From Gongronella butleri (lineage: Eukaryota; Mucoromycota; Mucoromycetes; Mucorales; Cunninghamellaceae), in assembly GCA_025201375.1 (NCBI GenBank), contig JAIWZP010000014.1, forward strand, positions 1 through 64,000: DNA of 64,000 nucleotides. Reading direction: 5' to 3'. Shown in pieces: positions 44,863 to 57,117 of the stretch (position 1 is its first letter; each line of letters starts with the position of its first letter). Both the position numbers and the translations under genes were made by a program. The notes beneath the pieces are model-generated. The model searched no databases and was not told the DNA's origin. It saw nothing but the letters and a program-made list of their open reading frames with translations.

Positions 44863-47463
44863 TCATCGCACAATAAAACAATGAAAAAAAAAAACCACAA
44901 TGACGGTGTCGCGTGGGACACGGACCCCGCTCATGTAGCACCGACCCCTTTTCACCTGTAACTGCCTGTCAAGGCAAGTCTCGGCTAGCCTTATTCACAT
45001 TTCTTTTGGCTTTTACAGAGCCATCGCGGAACACAATCTTACGAATAGAAAGGGAACCACGCATTGCAGCTCAGAAAAGGAGCTGGCTAATATGCACCAA
45101 AAAAATGGAAACGTGTTCCCCCATTTTTATTTCCTCGCCTACCTGGCCAATTCGCATAAAACTTGCATGCTCATGCAGCTTGGGCTCGGCGTCAACTTGA
45201 TCAAATTTGAGGCATATTGATATTATAGCGTCATGGTCGAACTTTATGGTAAACGAGACAGAAACACGAATTTCGCAACAAACTCCTCGAGATCGCGACA
45301 AATGCATCTTTGGAGGCACCTGCTCGCACCGTCTGGCCTGGCTCGTTTGATTAAGTCCACTCTTGCGTCGCTGTGGCCACTGGATGGCGCGCAACAACAA
45401 TTTTCAAAAATCGTGGATTTTCCAAGGGGTCCAGTTGAGGATCCGCAAAACGCCAAATTAATGTCCTCAGATCGCCACGCCATTCAATTACATGGTCCCC
45501 TCACTTCCGAAAACCGACAAAAATGCAATAAAAATCGGGCGTCCATTGACTGGTTGTCGCGTAAAACGCGAAAAGCTGCAATTTTTCACCTCAAGGTAAA
45601 TTCGGCGAGGGTTAGCTGCAGCGACGTGAAAGTCATATCACCAGAAAGTGCACGAGCTGACCCGCGTTGTCACGCGGGTGATCTCTGAAAAAAGTGAATT
45701 TTTTGGCATTTTTGACACGGTTTCAAAATCATAGAGGTTTTTCGGCGTGTGAAAAACAGCGTCAGATGGCGAGTGACACGCGTCTGTTCTTACTCAAACC
45801 CATGCATCTGAGTCGTGCCTTGCCAATGGACGCGTCAAAACGCGCGTCAAGGCGCGTTCTTCCCGTGAAATTCAGCGTTCAAATAAAATTGAAAATTGCT
45901 CATTGCTCGTCAACGCGCAATTCGAGCACGCTCTTTTTTGCCATTTTTCATCGTTTCGCCATCCGATGTCTCTTTGGTGCAAGTTTGGTGCCATTCTGCG
46001 AACCCACTTTTTCGATTTCGTCTCGGATGCCCAAATCAACTCATTTTTTGATTTGCGTGTTGCGTGCCCCCAACGGCCTGTGACAGCTACAAGTCACGTT
46101 CCTATGGGGTTTCCGGCTAGGGATTTCACGTCGCAATGCGTTTTGGAGCATTTGCAGTGGCTGGTTGGCGAGTGACAAGCCGACTGGCACTTGAAAACTG
46201 TAGCTTTATGAGCTCGACCCGACATCCTTATACAAATGGACTTAAACTTGACGCAGATGATGGCCAGCCCAAACGATCACGAATCCAGATTTCCAATCCA
46301 TTTGACTAGAAACAATCTTGCAATAGACGTAGAAATTTGGGACAAAATTCGAGTATTAATGGTCAACTAACGGATAACTCAACGGATTCGTCTAAAACCA
46401 CCGGCGTCGTAAGCACTTAGCCTTGATCATTCACTTGGCATTTCCAACAAGGACTGAATGACTCGTGCAAGTCGAGGAAAAATGTAAATTTAGGCATTAT
46501 TGGCATTTGATGTTTGAACGAGTCAGAATTGAGTTTTGAGCGCACCAAATTAGCTGCAGACGTGGTAATGATCATGGCGCGTTTGCTGTTTAAGAAATTG
46601 ATATTGATATTTTTGCCAAAAAAAAAAAAAACGTCAAATAAAGGATTTGGGGTTGCCATGTGCCGCACTTGCCATTGATCAAGGCGGACCGAGAATAGAT
46701 TGCATCTGTTGAAGCGCCCGTGTCCTGGGCTTCGAATGATCCGCGCGTCGGCTTTGGGCAGCTCGTTTTCGTGGACTCATATAGCATTTTTCATCAGATC
46801 CAGCCAAAAAAACGTTTTCCCGGTGGCCCAGGAACTGGTTTTTCAGATGCCGTTGGTCAAATGGAACTCAATAGTGCATGGGCAGCGAAAGACACACGCG
46901 ACAGGCCGGTCAAACGTTGTCTTTTTTTTTATTTTGGCATTTACAGGCCGAACCACAGGTTTATTCTCGTTTGCGCATCAAATCGACATCCTGTATTCAT
47001 AATTACATGCAGTCACATTGAAAATTATCAATGGTACTCACTTTTTAATGTTTTTTTTTTTTTTTTTTTGGCGGAGAGCCTCAGCTGTCGGGCGACACAA
47101 AGAGGAAAGGGCAATAAAAGAGAGATGCTGCCCTCCGCCGGAGGATGAACAATGAGAAGCAAAGCCCATCGGGATGGATTATATCTCTGGCGTGCGCGCG
47201 TGCCTGTCACGGGATAATGCGGAGAGCAAGCGAAATCACATAAAAAATCTTTTGTGGGACCTAAGATGGCCCCTTTTTCTTGCAATTCCTTTTGTTGCGT
47301 GGTCTCAAAATTAGCGACTGGGCCCTGGCGGGAGTGGGGAAACAGAAATCACATCTGATAATCATTGTGTGACCCTCCGATTTTATCAGATCGGGGGGCG
47401 CCCTTGATTTTTTGGGGTATCTTTTCTTCCTCATTTCCTTTTATTTTCTACCTAGGGCACGCC
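44863..47463. other. Gene-poor 2.6-kb region containing a dispersed repeat
   Basis: No supported gene. About 45265-46400 is the second copy of the repeat seen at 14820-15930. A T tract (47050-47069) lies upstream of the MFS gene. Confidence 0.5.
45265..46400 (+). repeat. Dispersed repeat, copy B
   Basis: Same orientation as copy A. The intervals between shared anchors are 414 and 338 bases in copy A against 418 and 337 in copy B, so the two are collinear despite heavy divergence. No terminal inverted repeat or target-site duplication was recognised by eye. Confidence 0.75.
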
Positions 47464-49509
47464 ATGCGATTCAAATTTCCCTCGTTCATGCCGGGTCCCC
47501 CACCGGTCATTGAAGATGAAGAAGAAAAACATGCCCCTGATGCCATTGGCGACGAGAAGAGCGTGCAAAGCTCTTCAGACAGCTCGCAGGTCGATCACGG
47601 TGTCAAGACCGCGCAGGCCGCCAACCAAGTGTGGTCCAAATCCCACTTGATCGCAGCCTATATCATGTACGCCAATGACCAAAAAAAAAAAAAAGCACAA
47701 CAGCCCATTGATCCCCATTTTTCTCTCTCTCTCTCTTTTTCTCATTTTTGCAGGATTTGGCTAGTTCAATTCGTGCTTGCTTTCTCTGGGGGCATTGCTG
47801 GCGTGCTGACACCCTATGTGACAAGCGAGTTTGAGCAGCATTCGCTGACGGCGACGACGACGATTCTTTCCAGTCTTGTGGCTGGGTTGATTGTGCTTCC
47901 GTATGCCAAGCTGATCAATGTGTGGGGCCGCCCGCAAGGGTTTGCGCTCATGGTGTGTTCGACGACGCTTGGCCTGGTGATGATGGCGGCGTGCAACGAC
48001 GTGCAGACGTACTGCGCGGCGCAGGTGTTTTATCATGTGGGCACATCGACGGTGCAATTCACCATGACAATCTTCATTGCCGACACGAGCAGCCTGCGCA
48101 ATCGCGCTTTGATCATTGCATTTGAGGGCTCGCCATGGCTCGCGTCTGTTTGGGCATACGGTCCCGCTGCACAGCGCATCCTCGACACCATTGGCTTCCG
48201 CTGGGGCTTTGGTATCTGGGCCATGGTCATCCCCATTGTGTGCTCGCCGCTCTTTGGCCTCTTTTACTACAACCAGCTCAAGGCGCAAAAGATGGGCCTC
48301 GTCCCCGAAAAGGAGAAGCACAATCGCACATTGGGTCAATCCATCATCTATTATCTCAAGGAATTCGACGTTGCCGGCCTTTTCCTGATCTGCGCGGGCC
48401 TGGCCATGTTCCTGCTTTCCTTTAGCTTATACTCGTACCAGCCAGACCAGTGGCGCTCGCCATTGGTCATCTGTTTGATTGTCATTGGCGGTCTCCTTGT
48501 CGTCGCATTTGCACTTTACGAAAAATTCATCGCGCCCGTCACATTCATCCCTTGGAATCTCATGACCGATCGCACCGTGTTCTCTACATATACCATGGTC
48601 GCAAGCATCTACACCGCGTGGTACATTTGGAACAATTATTTCTACAGGTAAATCCATCGCCCAAATAGCAAAAAAAAAAAAAAAAAAAAACGCTCACGCG
48701 TCGTTTTTTCCTAGTTTCTTGATTGTCGTGAACAATTTGTCGGTGGCTGATGCCACTTACATCACCAACATTTACACCATTGGCAGCACATTCTGGGCAT
48801 TGGTGGTGGGCGTGGTCATCCGCTACAATGGCCGCTTGAAATGGCTTGGTAAGAGATAAAACGCTGGAAACGTTGTATTTCACGCGCCAACTCACGCGTC
48901 TTTTTGGATAGCGCTGTACTTTGGTGTGCCCCTTTCAGCCCTGGGAGTGGGCCTGATGATCAATTTCCGCCAGCCGGACGTGAACATTGGGTTTATTGCG
49001 ATGTGCCAAATTTTTATCGCGTTTGGTGGTGGCACGCTCGTCATTTGTGAGCAAATGACGGTCATGGCCGTGTCAAAGCACCAATTCGTGTCTGCCGTGC
49101 TCTCCATGGAGGTAAAAAAAAGTCATTGAGGTGACCAAGGGCCATGCTTGTATCTAATTTTTCTTTTTTTTTCTTTTTTTTTTAGAACATGATTGCATCC
49201 ATTGGTGGTGCCGTGGGCAGCGCGATTGCCAGTGCGATGTGGAGCGGCATTTTCCCGCAAAAGCTCGCGGAGTTCCTGCCAGCGAGCGCGCAGGGCGACC
49301 TGGCGTCGATTTATGGCTCGCTGACAGTGCAATCATCGTACCCCGTGGGCAGCCCCGAGCGCAATGGCATCAACGAGGCGTACAGCGCGACGCAACGCTA
49401 CATGCTCATTGCCGCAACCTGCTTGTACGTCATCACCTTTGTTTCGGTCATGTTCTGGAAGGACATTGACGTCAGACACCTCAAAAAGACCAAGGGCAAT
49501 ATCTTTTAG
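47464..49509 (+). CDS. MFS transporter, siderophore-iron type
   Basis: Five exons (47464-47666, 47754-48647, 48715-48848, 48912-49111, 49186-49509) encode about 584 residues. After an acidic cytoplasmic N-terminus, about 14 hydrophobic helices follow, the number typical of the siderophore/drug antiporter group. Recognisable pieces are IWLVQFVLAFSGGIAGVLTP, the A-type motif region KLINVWGRPQGFALM after helix 2, WGFGIWAMVIPIVCSPLFGL, FVSAVLSMENMIASIGGAVG near the end, and the Arn/Sit-type SSYPVGSPERNGINEAYSAT loop before the last helix. Such proteins take up ferric siderophores using the proton gradient made by the H+-ATPase. The exact ligand cannot be told. The frame is open upstream of the ATG at 47464, but that sequence is leader-like. 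Confidence 0.85.
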
Positions 49510-49916
49510 ACGCCCCCGCTTTTTTTATTATTCTCATCCTCCCTACTCGCCTTTGCATCTTTGTACTTATTATAAATTAACCCCACAACATGCACTAATT
49601 GACTCTTCGTCACGCAATAAAAGTATTTTTTTTTTGAAAAACAGACAAAAAAGGCACGCTTTGGCCGATTTTGACGCGTCGCGTCGCCGGACGACAAATA
49701 AATGAATGCTGAAAAGGAGCGATTTTTATGACGCGAAAGAAAAGGAATGAAGAAAGAGATGGACAAATTACAGAAACAGGGTAACATGGGGGTGACAAGA
49801 AAAAAATGAATACATGAAAGCAAGAAAAGAAAAAAAAAGGGGGTGGATGTGAGATGTGAATGTGTGGATGGGGAGTGGGTGGAGTGCAATAAAAAAAAAG
49901 AGGGGAGCGTCTACGT

Positions 49917-51029
49917 CTACACGAGCAACACAGCGTTGATGCAGCCGTCGTTTTCGGGATTGTTGGTGACCTGAGCGTATTTGCCCCAGACAACCTTGCC
50001 GCCGGTGGTGACGAGACCCAATTCCGAGACATTGACCTCGAGAATGGTACCCTTGGTGATGACACCGAGCTGCGTGTACAATGGGGATTGCGGGTTCTTT
50101 TTGACACCAATGATTGGCAGCTGGAACGTCGCCTTGAGCTCCGGATGGGTGACGTGCGCCTTTTTGAAGCGCAAGCCCGAGGGACGAATAAAACGCTCGT
50201 ACTAAAAAGCAAAAAGAGGTGTCAACAAGCCGCACTCGCACATCCACAATTTCATGATTTGTTGCAAAATGCCCCTATTTTTCTTTTTTTTTTCTTTTTC
50301 TTTTTCTTTTTTTTTTCAACTTACTTTGGGGGGCTTGCGGGTGAATCCCTCGCCGACAAAGGTAGCCTTTGTGACCATACGTTTCCAGGACTTTGTCTTT
50401 GATTTGCCGGACTTGACGACCTTGAACATTTCGTCTTCGGCAATACCGCGGACGGCAGGGAGAGGGACAGCCCATTTGCCAGCCTTTTCCTTGCGCTTTT
50501 GCTTGACCATGTTGCTGAGGATCTTTGCACGGTCCTCGCCCTCGCGGTCCAGCAGATACGTGGGCACGGCACCCTCGGGGATCGCATCGTCCGACTTTTG
50601 CTTGGCGTTCTTCTCCTCGTGCTGCTTGATCGTCTTCTTCATCTGGATCTTTTCGGCGTGGCGCTTCTTGTTGTGCATCTTGGCCTTCCAGCCGTGCAGC
50701 TTTTGAGCAACCTGCGAGTTCTTGTGCACCATACGAGCCTCCTTCTTGCGCCTAAAGAAAGAAAAATGAGGAAAAAATGAGCCATTGATTCGACTATAGT
50801 CATCCCAATGAACCCCCCTCCACTTGGTCCGTCACAAACACCGGCCGCTGCTCGATCCTAGGCAACTTACTTGCGCTCTTCGTAATCAAAGCGACGACCA
50901 TGTCGCTTGATATGCTCTTCAATATGCTCGTTTTGGGGCTAAACAGCGATAAAAAGAAGAAAATAAAATGAGTCTCGCTATAATAATGCCCATTTCGTCG
51001 ACAGATCACAACGCTAGGCCACCTACCAT
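49917..51029 (-). CDS. NSA2: Ribosome biogenesis factor NSA2
   Basis: Four exons on the minus strand (51029-51027, 50938-50871, 50751-50325, 50201-49917) encode 260 residues, the same length as the animal protein. Exon 1 is only the ATG codon, followed by GTAGGT. Conserved pieces are [79 protein letters not shown] and the almost invariant C-terminus [20 protein letters not shown] ending NAVLLV. NSA2 joins pre-60S particles in the nucleolus and nucleus and is needed for 27S pre-rRNA processing; its C-terminal beta-barrel resembles ribosomal protein eS8. The gene is very well conserved, so the exon structure is secure. Confidence 0.96.
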
Positions 51030-51985
51030 GAGTCGTCAAGCAAAAAAGTAAGAAAAAAAAAAGTGAAAAGGAAAGAAAGAAAAAAAAAGGGCCCAATGTC
51101 TGAGATCGAGGGATTTTCCCTCGACGCAAGCCACACAAAATGTCCGGCCGCCGATGAAATTCTTGGCTGCGGTGCCTTTCCTGCATGAATTGGCCCTCCG
51201 TTGAATGATCACAGTGGCACAGTGCATTTTCTGGTGCATTTGCATTCCCCATCGCTCCTCAAATCACTTTTTTCAACAAGAGATGCCATCCATTGCAAAA
51301 GAAAAAAATAAAAAAAGTGCGCATCTTTTGGTACTCTGATCATGCATGTCTGATGACGCGTTTGTGCACACGATCCATTTCTTTCAACCCCCACCCCCAA
51401 TTCACAATAGTGCCGAAGCATCGCTTCCCAAAGGCGACGCGCAGACATGAGCTCAATTGAAGGTCGAGCGCCAGGCGTGTCTAGCTGTGTCAAGCAATCG
51501 AGAAGGAAAGGTGCGCGCCGCACAATCGCTTGCTGATCTTGCTAAATTTACATCAATTGGCCGCTACGCGAGCTGTCGCACCCGCTTTGGCACTCCGGTT
51601 TTGCATTCATCCGGTGTGCCCAGATTTTCTGCGCCTTTGTGAACCAAGGCGCTGCGACCGTGCGGCGTTCAGGGGGGTGGAGGCACACATGATCCAATTT
51701 TCAAAAAAAAAATAAAGGAGCGTTTTTTTTTTCTGACACGAATCTGATAGCCGTTCTTTTTTTTTTTCCCCTCTGGGCAAGAATAATGCGGCTGGCATGG
51801 AACAGCCATATTGGTGTCAGTCGCTCATGTCGTGCACGGTAGCCTCTTGCAGCAAATCGCGCACTCTTTGCCGTGCGGCCGGAGAAATGGACGTCTATGT
51901 CGGGTTTTGAATCTGGAATTGATCTTGCTACGGGTTGTTTCTCATTGCAAATTGCACTTCTTTCTCACCTTATTTTTTTAAAATT
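51030..51985. promoter_or_regulatory. Divergent region, NSA2 and M20 peptidase
   Basis: About 950 bases between divergent start codons. Short open frames here lack splice or family support. A/T runs occur at 51052-51090 and 51703-51770. No RNA gene was recognised. Confidence 0.45.
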
Positions 51986-53827
51986 ATGCCTCGCCTTCCT
52001 ACGGAGCAACAAGATACCTGGTGCTGTGTTCCTCGCTTTTTCCGGTCCAACACGCAGCCTCTTTCTATCTCGGCCAACGAGCAGGCCGACTTTGCATATG
52101 ACCGTGTGTCGCCCATGGAGTTTTTGCCATCGTACGAGGACAGTGTCTCCAACGTAAGCGGCCGCAAGATAAAAAAAAAAGTGCCATTTTAGCTGATTAT
52201 CTGCTCAGGCTTTCCCCGCGCTCGATGTGAAGCAGGACCCCGAGGTGGATGGAATTGTCAAGGAAGCCCTGGCCAAGATTAACAAGGAATTGCGCGCAAT
52301 GAGCTTGGACGTAAGTGTCGAAAAAGCATTTTGCCAAATTATCTGATAAAAAGTCCATTCATTCTTACTTTTATTTTGATCATTTTGACAGCTCCACGAG
52401 CACATGGAGACGAGCATGAAGGAAAAGCACGCACACGACGTGCTGACACGCTACATGGAGCAACACGGCTTCAAGGTGACGCGCCACGCGTATGGTATGG
52501 AAACCGCGTTTACCGCCGAATTCAGCAACGGCGCGGGCCGACGCGTCGGTGTCTGCAGCGAATACGACGGCCTGCCCGGCTTGGGTCAAGGTAAAAGAAA
52601 AATGAAAAAAATAGAAAACAAGCAAAGGATGGCTTAATTTCTTATCTTTTTTTTTCGTTTTGCAGGCTGTGGCCACAATCTGATTGCGATCAGCGGTGTG
52701 GCTGTTGCGATTGCTCTCAAGACGCTCCTTGAGCGCGGCAAGGCCAAGGGCAAGGTGATCCTGTTTGGCACGCCTGGCGAGGAATTGTCGGTGGGTAAGA
52801 TCGAGCTTGTCAAGCAGCGCGCGTTCCAAGACAACGTGGACGCCTGTGTGATGCTGCACCCCGGTCCCTCGGACGCACAATTCGCCAAGATGATTGCCGT
52901 GCAAGACGTGCGTGTCGAATTCTTTGGCAAGCCCACGCACGCGTCCGCCTCGCCCTGGGAGGGCATCAATGCCCTGGACGCGCTGACCCAGAGTAAGAAT
53001 TCACTTTTTTTCATGGAATGACACGCTGCTGATACTTTTTTCTCTCCTTTTTTTATTTTTATTTTTATTTTTATTTTTATTTTTATTTTTTTTAGCCTGG
53101 AACAACATTAGCATGATGCGCCAGCAATTGGAGCCCACAGACCGCGTTCACGGCATTGTGGAAGACGGTGGCCAGGCGGTATGCTTTTCCTTAAACACTA
53201 AAGCAAATCGCGCATCATGCTCATCTGCTCCTTTTTCTTTTTCTCTTATTTTCTTTTTTACTTTTTTACTTTTTCTCTTCTTTGCTTTCTTTTCTTTTTT
53301 TTTTTTTTTTTGCATAGCCCAATGTGATCCCCGAGCACACGGCGGCGTTCTTCTTTGTGCGCACGTCGCGCTACACGCAATTGAAGCGCGTGATGCAAAA
53401 AGTGGAGCAATGCTTCGAAGGCGCGGCGATGGCGACGGGCTGCCAGGTCAAGTGGACGTGGCGCGAGACCCCGACCAAGGATGTGGTGCAAAACCATGTT
53501 CTTGCGACGACGTACGGCAAATACATGGAAAAGACGGGAATTCAATTCCCCAGCATGAAAGAGCAGGAATTGGGCGGTGGATCCACGGATTTCGGCAACA
53601 CCAGCTACGTTGTGCCGAGCTTGCACCCAATGCATGGAATCCACACGACAGCATCCAATCATACTGTTGAATTCACGGCCGCCGCAAAGACAGAGCAAGC
53701 CCACAAGGACACCATCAACGCATCGCACTGCATGGCGCTCACGGCGCTCCATCTCTATGATGACAATTATTTTGCCGCCGTCAAAAAAGACTTTGATGAC
53801 ACCGTGCCCAAAGATGAGCAGCATTAA
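51986..53827 (+). CDS. M20-family metallopeptidase (PM20D2-like dipeptidase)
   Basis: Six exons (51986-52153, 52209-52310, 52392-52590, 52666-52992, 53096-53178, 53318-53827) encode about 462 residues. The first 55 residues are a non-conserved extension. The catalytic part shows VGVCSEYDGLPGLGQGCGHN with the expected Asp and His ligands, then ILFGTPGEELSVGKIELV with the Glu-Glu pair, HPGPSDAQFAKMIAVQDVRV, and the dimerisation-domain FFGKPTHASASPWEGINALD. The last third has GGGSTDFGNTSYVVPSLHPM, which carries a metal-region His. This order matches M20 amidohydrolases of the PM20D2 type, which hydrolyse dipeptides such as beta-alanyl-lysine. The fourth intron (52993-53095) contains a run of ATTTTT units before the acceptor. 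Confidence 0.9.
53049..53090 (+). repeat. (ATTTTT)n microsatellite inside an intron
   Basis: About six ATTTTT units directly precede the 3' splice site of the fourth M20-peptidase intron, so the repeat doubles as the polypyrimidine tract. Confidence 0.8.
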
Positions 53828-53857
53828 ATCGAAATAAATGTACTTTTTTTTCTTTTT

Positions 53858-53905
<48 letters not shown>

Positions 53906-54154
53906 ATCGCGTTCCAGGGTCAAAAAGGGCTTGCGCCTAGAGATTTCAAACGCCGATAATGTTTTTGCCGGGTGTGATGCCCAGGGCACAACATTCAAAA
54001 TCGGCTTTTCCCTTTTTTTTTTTTCTTTTTCTTTGTCTTTTTTTTTTTATTTTTTTGATCTGTTGCGTCTGGTCCCTTTCTATTTTTTGCGCCTTCTTGT
54101 TGCTTTTTTGTTCTTGCTCGTTTGATAGTTGTATTGCCACACACACCCCTTTCC
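53828..54154. other. Intergenic region with a 45-base T homopolymer
   Basis: AATAAA (53833) follows the M20 stop. An uninterrupted T run of about 45 bases (53860-53904) comes next, among the longest in the window. The remainder is a T-rich leader of the next gene. Confidence 0.6.
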
Positions 54155-56650
54155 ATGTCTTTTCCTTGGCTTGTTGCTCGGAAAGGCGTGCTTCGATCTT
54201 GGCACCCGGGGCTGTGCAGAGGTTGTTTATTGACGACGCAAGTTGCACGATCCAGGCTTGCCACCACAACCACCGCCACCGCTGCAGCAGCCACCTTGCA
54301 GCCACAAGTAAAGCAGGCCGTCAGCAGCGCTTCGACTCCGGCAACGACGAAAATGACGATAACAATGACCCCGTTGGCAAGATTGCGCGAAAAATTGCAG
54401 CACCCGCCGGTCCATGAGCATACGCGCGCAACCGTCAAGCGGCAGCGCGAGTATCGGCGGCAATTGGTGTCGCTTTACCAGTCTGTGCGCAAGGATATGG
54501 CGCAATGGCAGCAATTGACGCACGAGCAGCTTCATGCGCTGTTCCAGCAGCTGGTTCCGCGTCGCCCAATCGACACGTCGATGCGCCTTGCCAACAAGAA
54601 CGCGCAGCAGATTCTGCTGGACATGCAGCTGCATACCCCTCACCTGTTTACCCGCCACGACGCGCGGTTGCTGCTTGCGTGCTACAAGGACAATCGACAA
54701 AAGGACGACGCGCTCCAATTGCTCCAATGGGCAAAGAACAGCGCCATCGCCGACGATGCCATGATCGAGACGACACTTGCCCTGATGGACGACAATGATG
54801 ACGACTTTTCAATGGCACACTCACTCTGGCAAGAAATGGCGTGCAAGACGGATCGCGCAACGGGGTACATGTTGAAATTGTACGTGTCACGTGGCGAATT
54901 GGCTCAAGCGGCGCAATGGTGGCGCGAGAATGCAAAGGTACTGCCTGTGAACACGACGCATAACGAACGACTCGTGGTGCACGCGTTGGACGGCATGTTA
55001 CGCGACGCGACGGAACGATTGGACTTTTTGGAGGCGCGACACACGTACCAGGTGCTGTGCCGCTTGATGCAAAAGTTACATCGCGACGATGACGCGATTG
55101 AACATCCAATGGGCGGCATTGTGGGCCTTGCGAACAAGGCCATGGTGGGCATCGAGGCCATGACCAATGGTTTCGTGCTTTTGCAGGATGCCATGCAAGG
55201 TGGGCACGCGCGCGGTGTGAAAATGCTGGTACATCGACTTTTTCAGGCGAGTTTGCGCGACGACAATGTGCGGCAAGCCATGGATCTGTACAACGCGCAT
55301 CCACAGTTGTTCCACCACGATATTGTGCGCTCATTGCTTGGTAAGGCGTGCCGTGCGCGCTATTCTTTGGACGCCTATCGTCTATACCAAGGGTACGCGG
55401 CGCGATACCCCGCGCACATGGACATTCGCTTGTACACCAAGGTCATCAAGGCCATGGTCCGCACGCGCAACCTGGATCTCGCCAAAAATGTATACCACGA
55501 CGCCATCAACAACCGATCATTGACCCCGCATCAGCCTGCAGACGCCACACTCGCCTTTTTCAGTGCGGTGTACTCGATCTGTGCACAGACTGGCGATGTC
55601 GGCTTGTTTGAGAACACCATCGCCATGCAGCAGGCAGCAGGGTTTCCTGAATTGTCACACCACGCGCTCACCAGCCTGGCTTCCACGTTTATAACGGCGG
55701 GCCAGCTGCAGGCGGCCAAGACCGTGTTTGATCACTTGGCACACTCATCGTCGTCATCGTCCATGATGGCGGCGCGCACAGCATCGGAGCATCAAGAATT
55801 CATGGAGGCTCAGGACGGACTGAGCGTGGACCAGCAGCAAGAAGATGCCGGGGGCGTGGATGTCGTGGATTTCAACATTTTGATCCGGGGGCTGACCAAG
55901 GAGACCCAGCACTCACCCGAGGTCATGCAGGAACGTGTGCTTGCCGTCCTCAATCACATGTCGCTCGTGGGCATTGCTTCGGATAGTGCCACCCTGCGCA
56001 CCTTGCTCGACATTTACGCCACCATCGATCGCAACATGGCCGACGAGCTGCTGTTGCGCCTGCTCAACGACAAGAACGCGTCGCGCGCCGACCACATCTG
56101 GCTCAACAACCTCCAATTGACACGCAGGCTCCACGACGGCATCAATAACAGCAAAAACAGCAAAAACAGGTCGAGAGACGTCGCTGCACGCAACGCCAGC
56201 CACGTCGCCCATGTCTTTTTGGCCAATCGCCGCCGCGCCCTCTTCCTGTCCGCGCCTCGCGACGAGCCCATTGCCGCCGACAACATCACCTATGCCCTGC
56301 TGCTGGACGCCCTCGCACCATACCCGCCATGCACCACCGTGCACCAGCAAGTCTACGACCATATGCGCAACCTCGGATGGCGCCCGTCCTTGCGCCAATA
56401 CACAGATCTCATCCGCGCTTGGATCAGAAAGGGCCGCGTCCCACACGCCCTCGCCGTCGTCAACGACGTCACCACCGACCTGCACCTGCCCACCGCACCC
56501 CCCACCATCCATGCCACCGTCATAAAGGCCCTCCTCAGCGCAGGAAAAACCGACCGCGCTCGCGAATACGCCGCGGGCCTCACCGCCCAGTGCGCAGACA
56601 TCACCGACCCCCAGCTCGCAACCGCACTCAAAAGGCTGGAAAAGCAATAG
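54155..56650 (+). CDS. Mitochondrial pentatricopeptide-repeat-like protein
   Basis: This is a single exon of about 831 residues, unusual in such an intron-rich region. The N-terminus (MSFPWLVARKGVLRSWHPG) is basic and lacks acids, as expected for a mitochondrial import signal. The rest is made of helix-turn-helix units of about 35 residues. Clear examples are GYMLKLYVSRGELAQAAQWW, DIRLYTKVIKAMVRTRNLDL, ALTSLASTFITAGQLQAAKT, VVDFNILIRGLTKE and IHATVIKALLSAGKTDRARE. Such proteins bind organellar RNA and act in its processing or translation. Which mitochondrial transcript is bound cannot be predicted. An upstream in-frame ATG at 54122 adds 11 residues; the ATG at 54155 gives a cleaner targeting signal. 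Confidence 0.75.
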   Translation: MSFPWLVARKGVLRSWHPGLCRGCLLTTQVARSRLATTTTATAAAATLQPQVKQAVSSASTPATTKMTITMTPLARLREKLQHPPVHEHTRATVKRQREYRRQLVSLYQSVRKDMAQWQQLTHEQLHALFQQLVPRRPIDTSMRLANKNAQQILLDMQLHTPHLFTRHDARLLLACYKDNRQKDDALQLLQWAKNSAIADDAMIETTLALMDDNDDDFSMAHSLWQEMACKTDRATGYMLKLYVSRGELAQAAQWWRENAKVLPVNTTHNERLVVHALDGMLRDATERLDFLEARHTYQVLCRLMQKLHRDDDAIEHPMGGIVGLANKAMVGIEAMTNGFVLLQDAMQGGHARGVKMLVHRLFQASLRDDNVRQAMDLYNAHPQLFHHDIVRSLLGKACRARYSLDAYRLYQGYAARYPAHMDIRLYTKVIKAMVRTRNLDLAKNVYHDAINNRSLTPHQPADATLAFFSAVYSICAQTGDVGLFENTIAMQQAAGFPELSHHALTSLASTFITAGQLQAAKTVFDHLAHSSSSSSMMAARTASEHQEFMEAQDGLSVDQQQEDAGGVDVVDFNILIRGLTKETQHSPEVMQERVLAVLNHMSLVGIASDSATLRTLLDIYATIDRNMADELLLRLLNDKNASRADHIWLNNLQLTRRLHDGINNSKNSKNRSRDVAARNASHVAHVFLANRRRALFLSAPRDEPIAADNITYALLLDALAPYPPCTTVHQQVYDHMRNLGWRPSLRQYTDLIRAWIRKGRVPHALAVVNDVTTDLHLPTAPPTIHATVIKALLSAGKTDRAREYAAGLTAQCADITDPQLATALKRLEKQ

Positions 56651-57117
56651 ACGCACAAAACAACGCATTCCCCCCCCCCTTGTAGATAATACTCATTGCA
56701 TGTCATCTCTTGTACTATTTTGAAATAAAAATCATGTTCTTTTTTTTTTATAAGAAAATGAAGGTGTGAGACTCGAGGCTTGCCACGGCAAAAAAAAAAA
56801 AAAAAAAAAAAAAAACTTGGATTGCTTGCCACCAGGTAGTGACAGCGCGCACAAAGTGCTGTCTTTCAAATCGAGCAAAAAAAAAAGGACCACATTTGTT
56901 CGTTGTATGATAAAATTATTCCAACTTCTTCCCAAAATATCGTAATGAAAATCGTGCCTTGTGAATTTGTTTTGAACCTTTTCAAGTGTCTATGATACAG
57001 TAGCATCCATACAGAATGTATCATAGCAGACGGTGAGCACACACGTAAGAGCTGCAAGGAAGGGGGGAGGAGGGCGTGGTGGTAGGGGTTTTTTATTAAT
57101 ATCATACAATAACATGT
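56651..57117. other. Intergenic region between convergent genes
   Basis: This stretch of 467 bases has AATAAA near 56723 and an A tract (56789-56814). No gene is supported. Confidence 0.45.
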
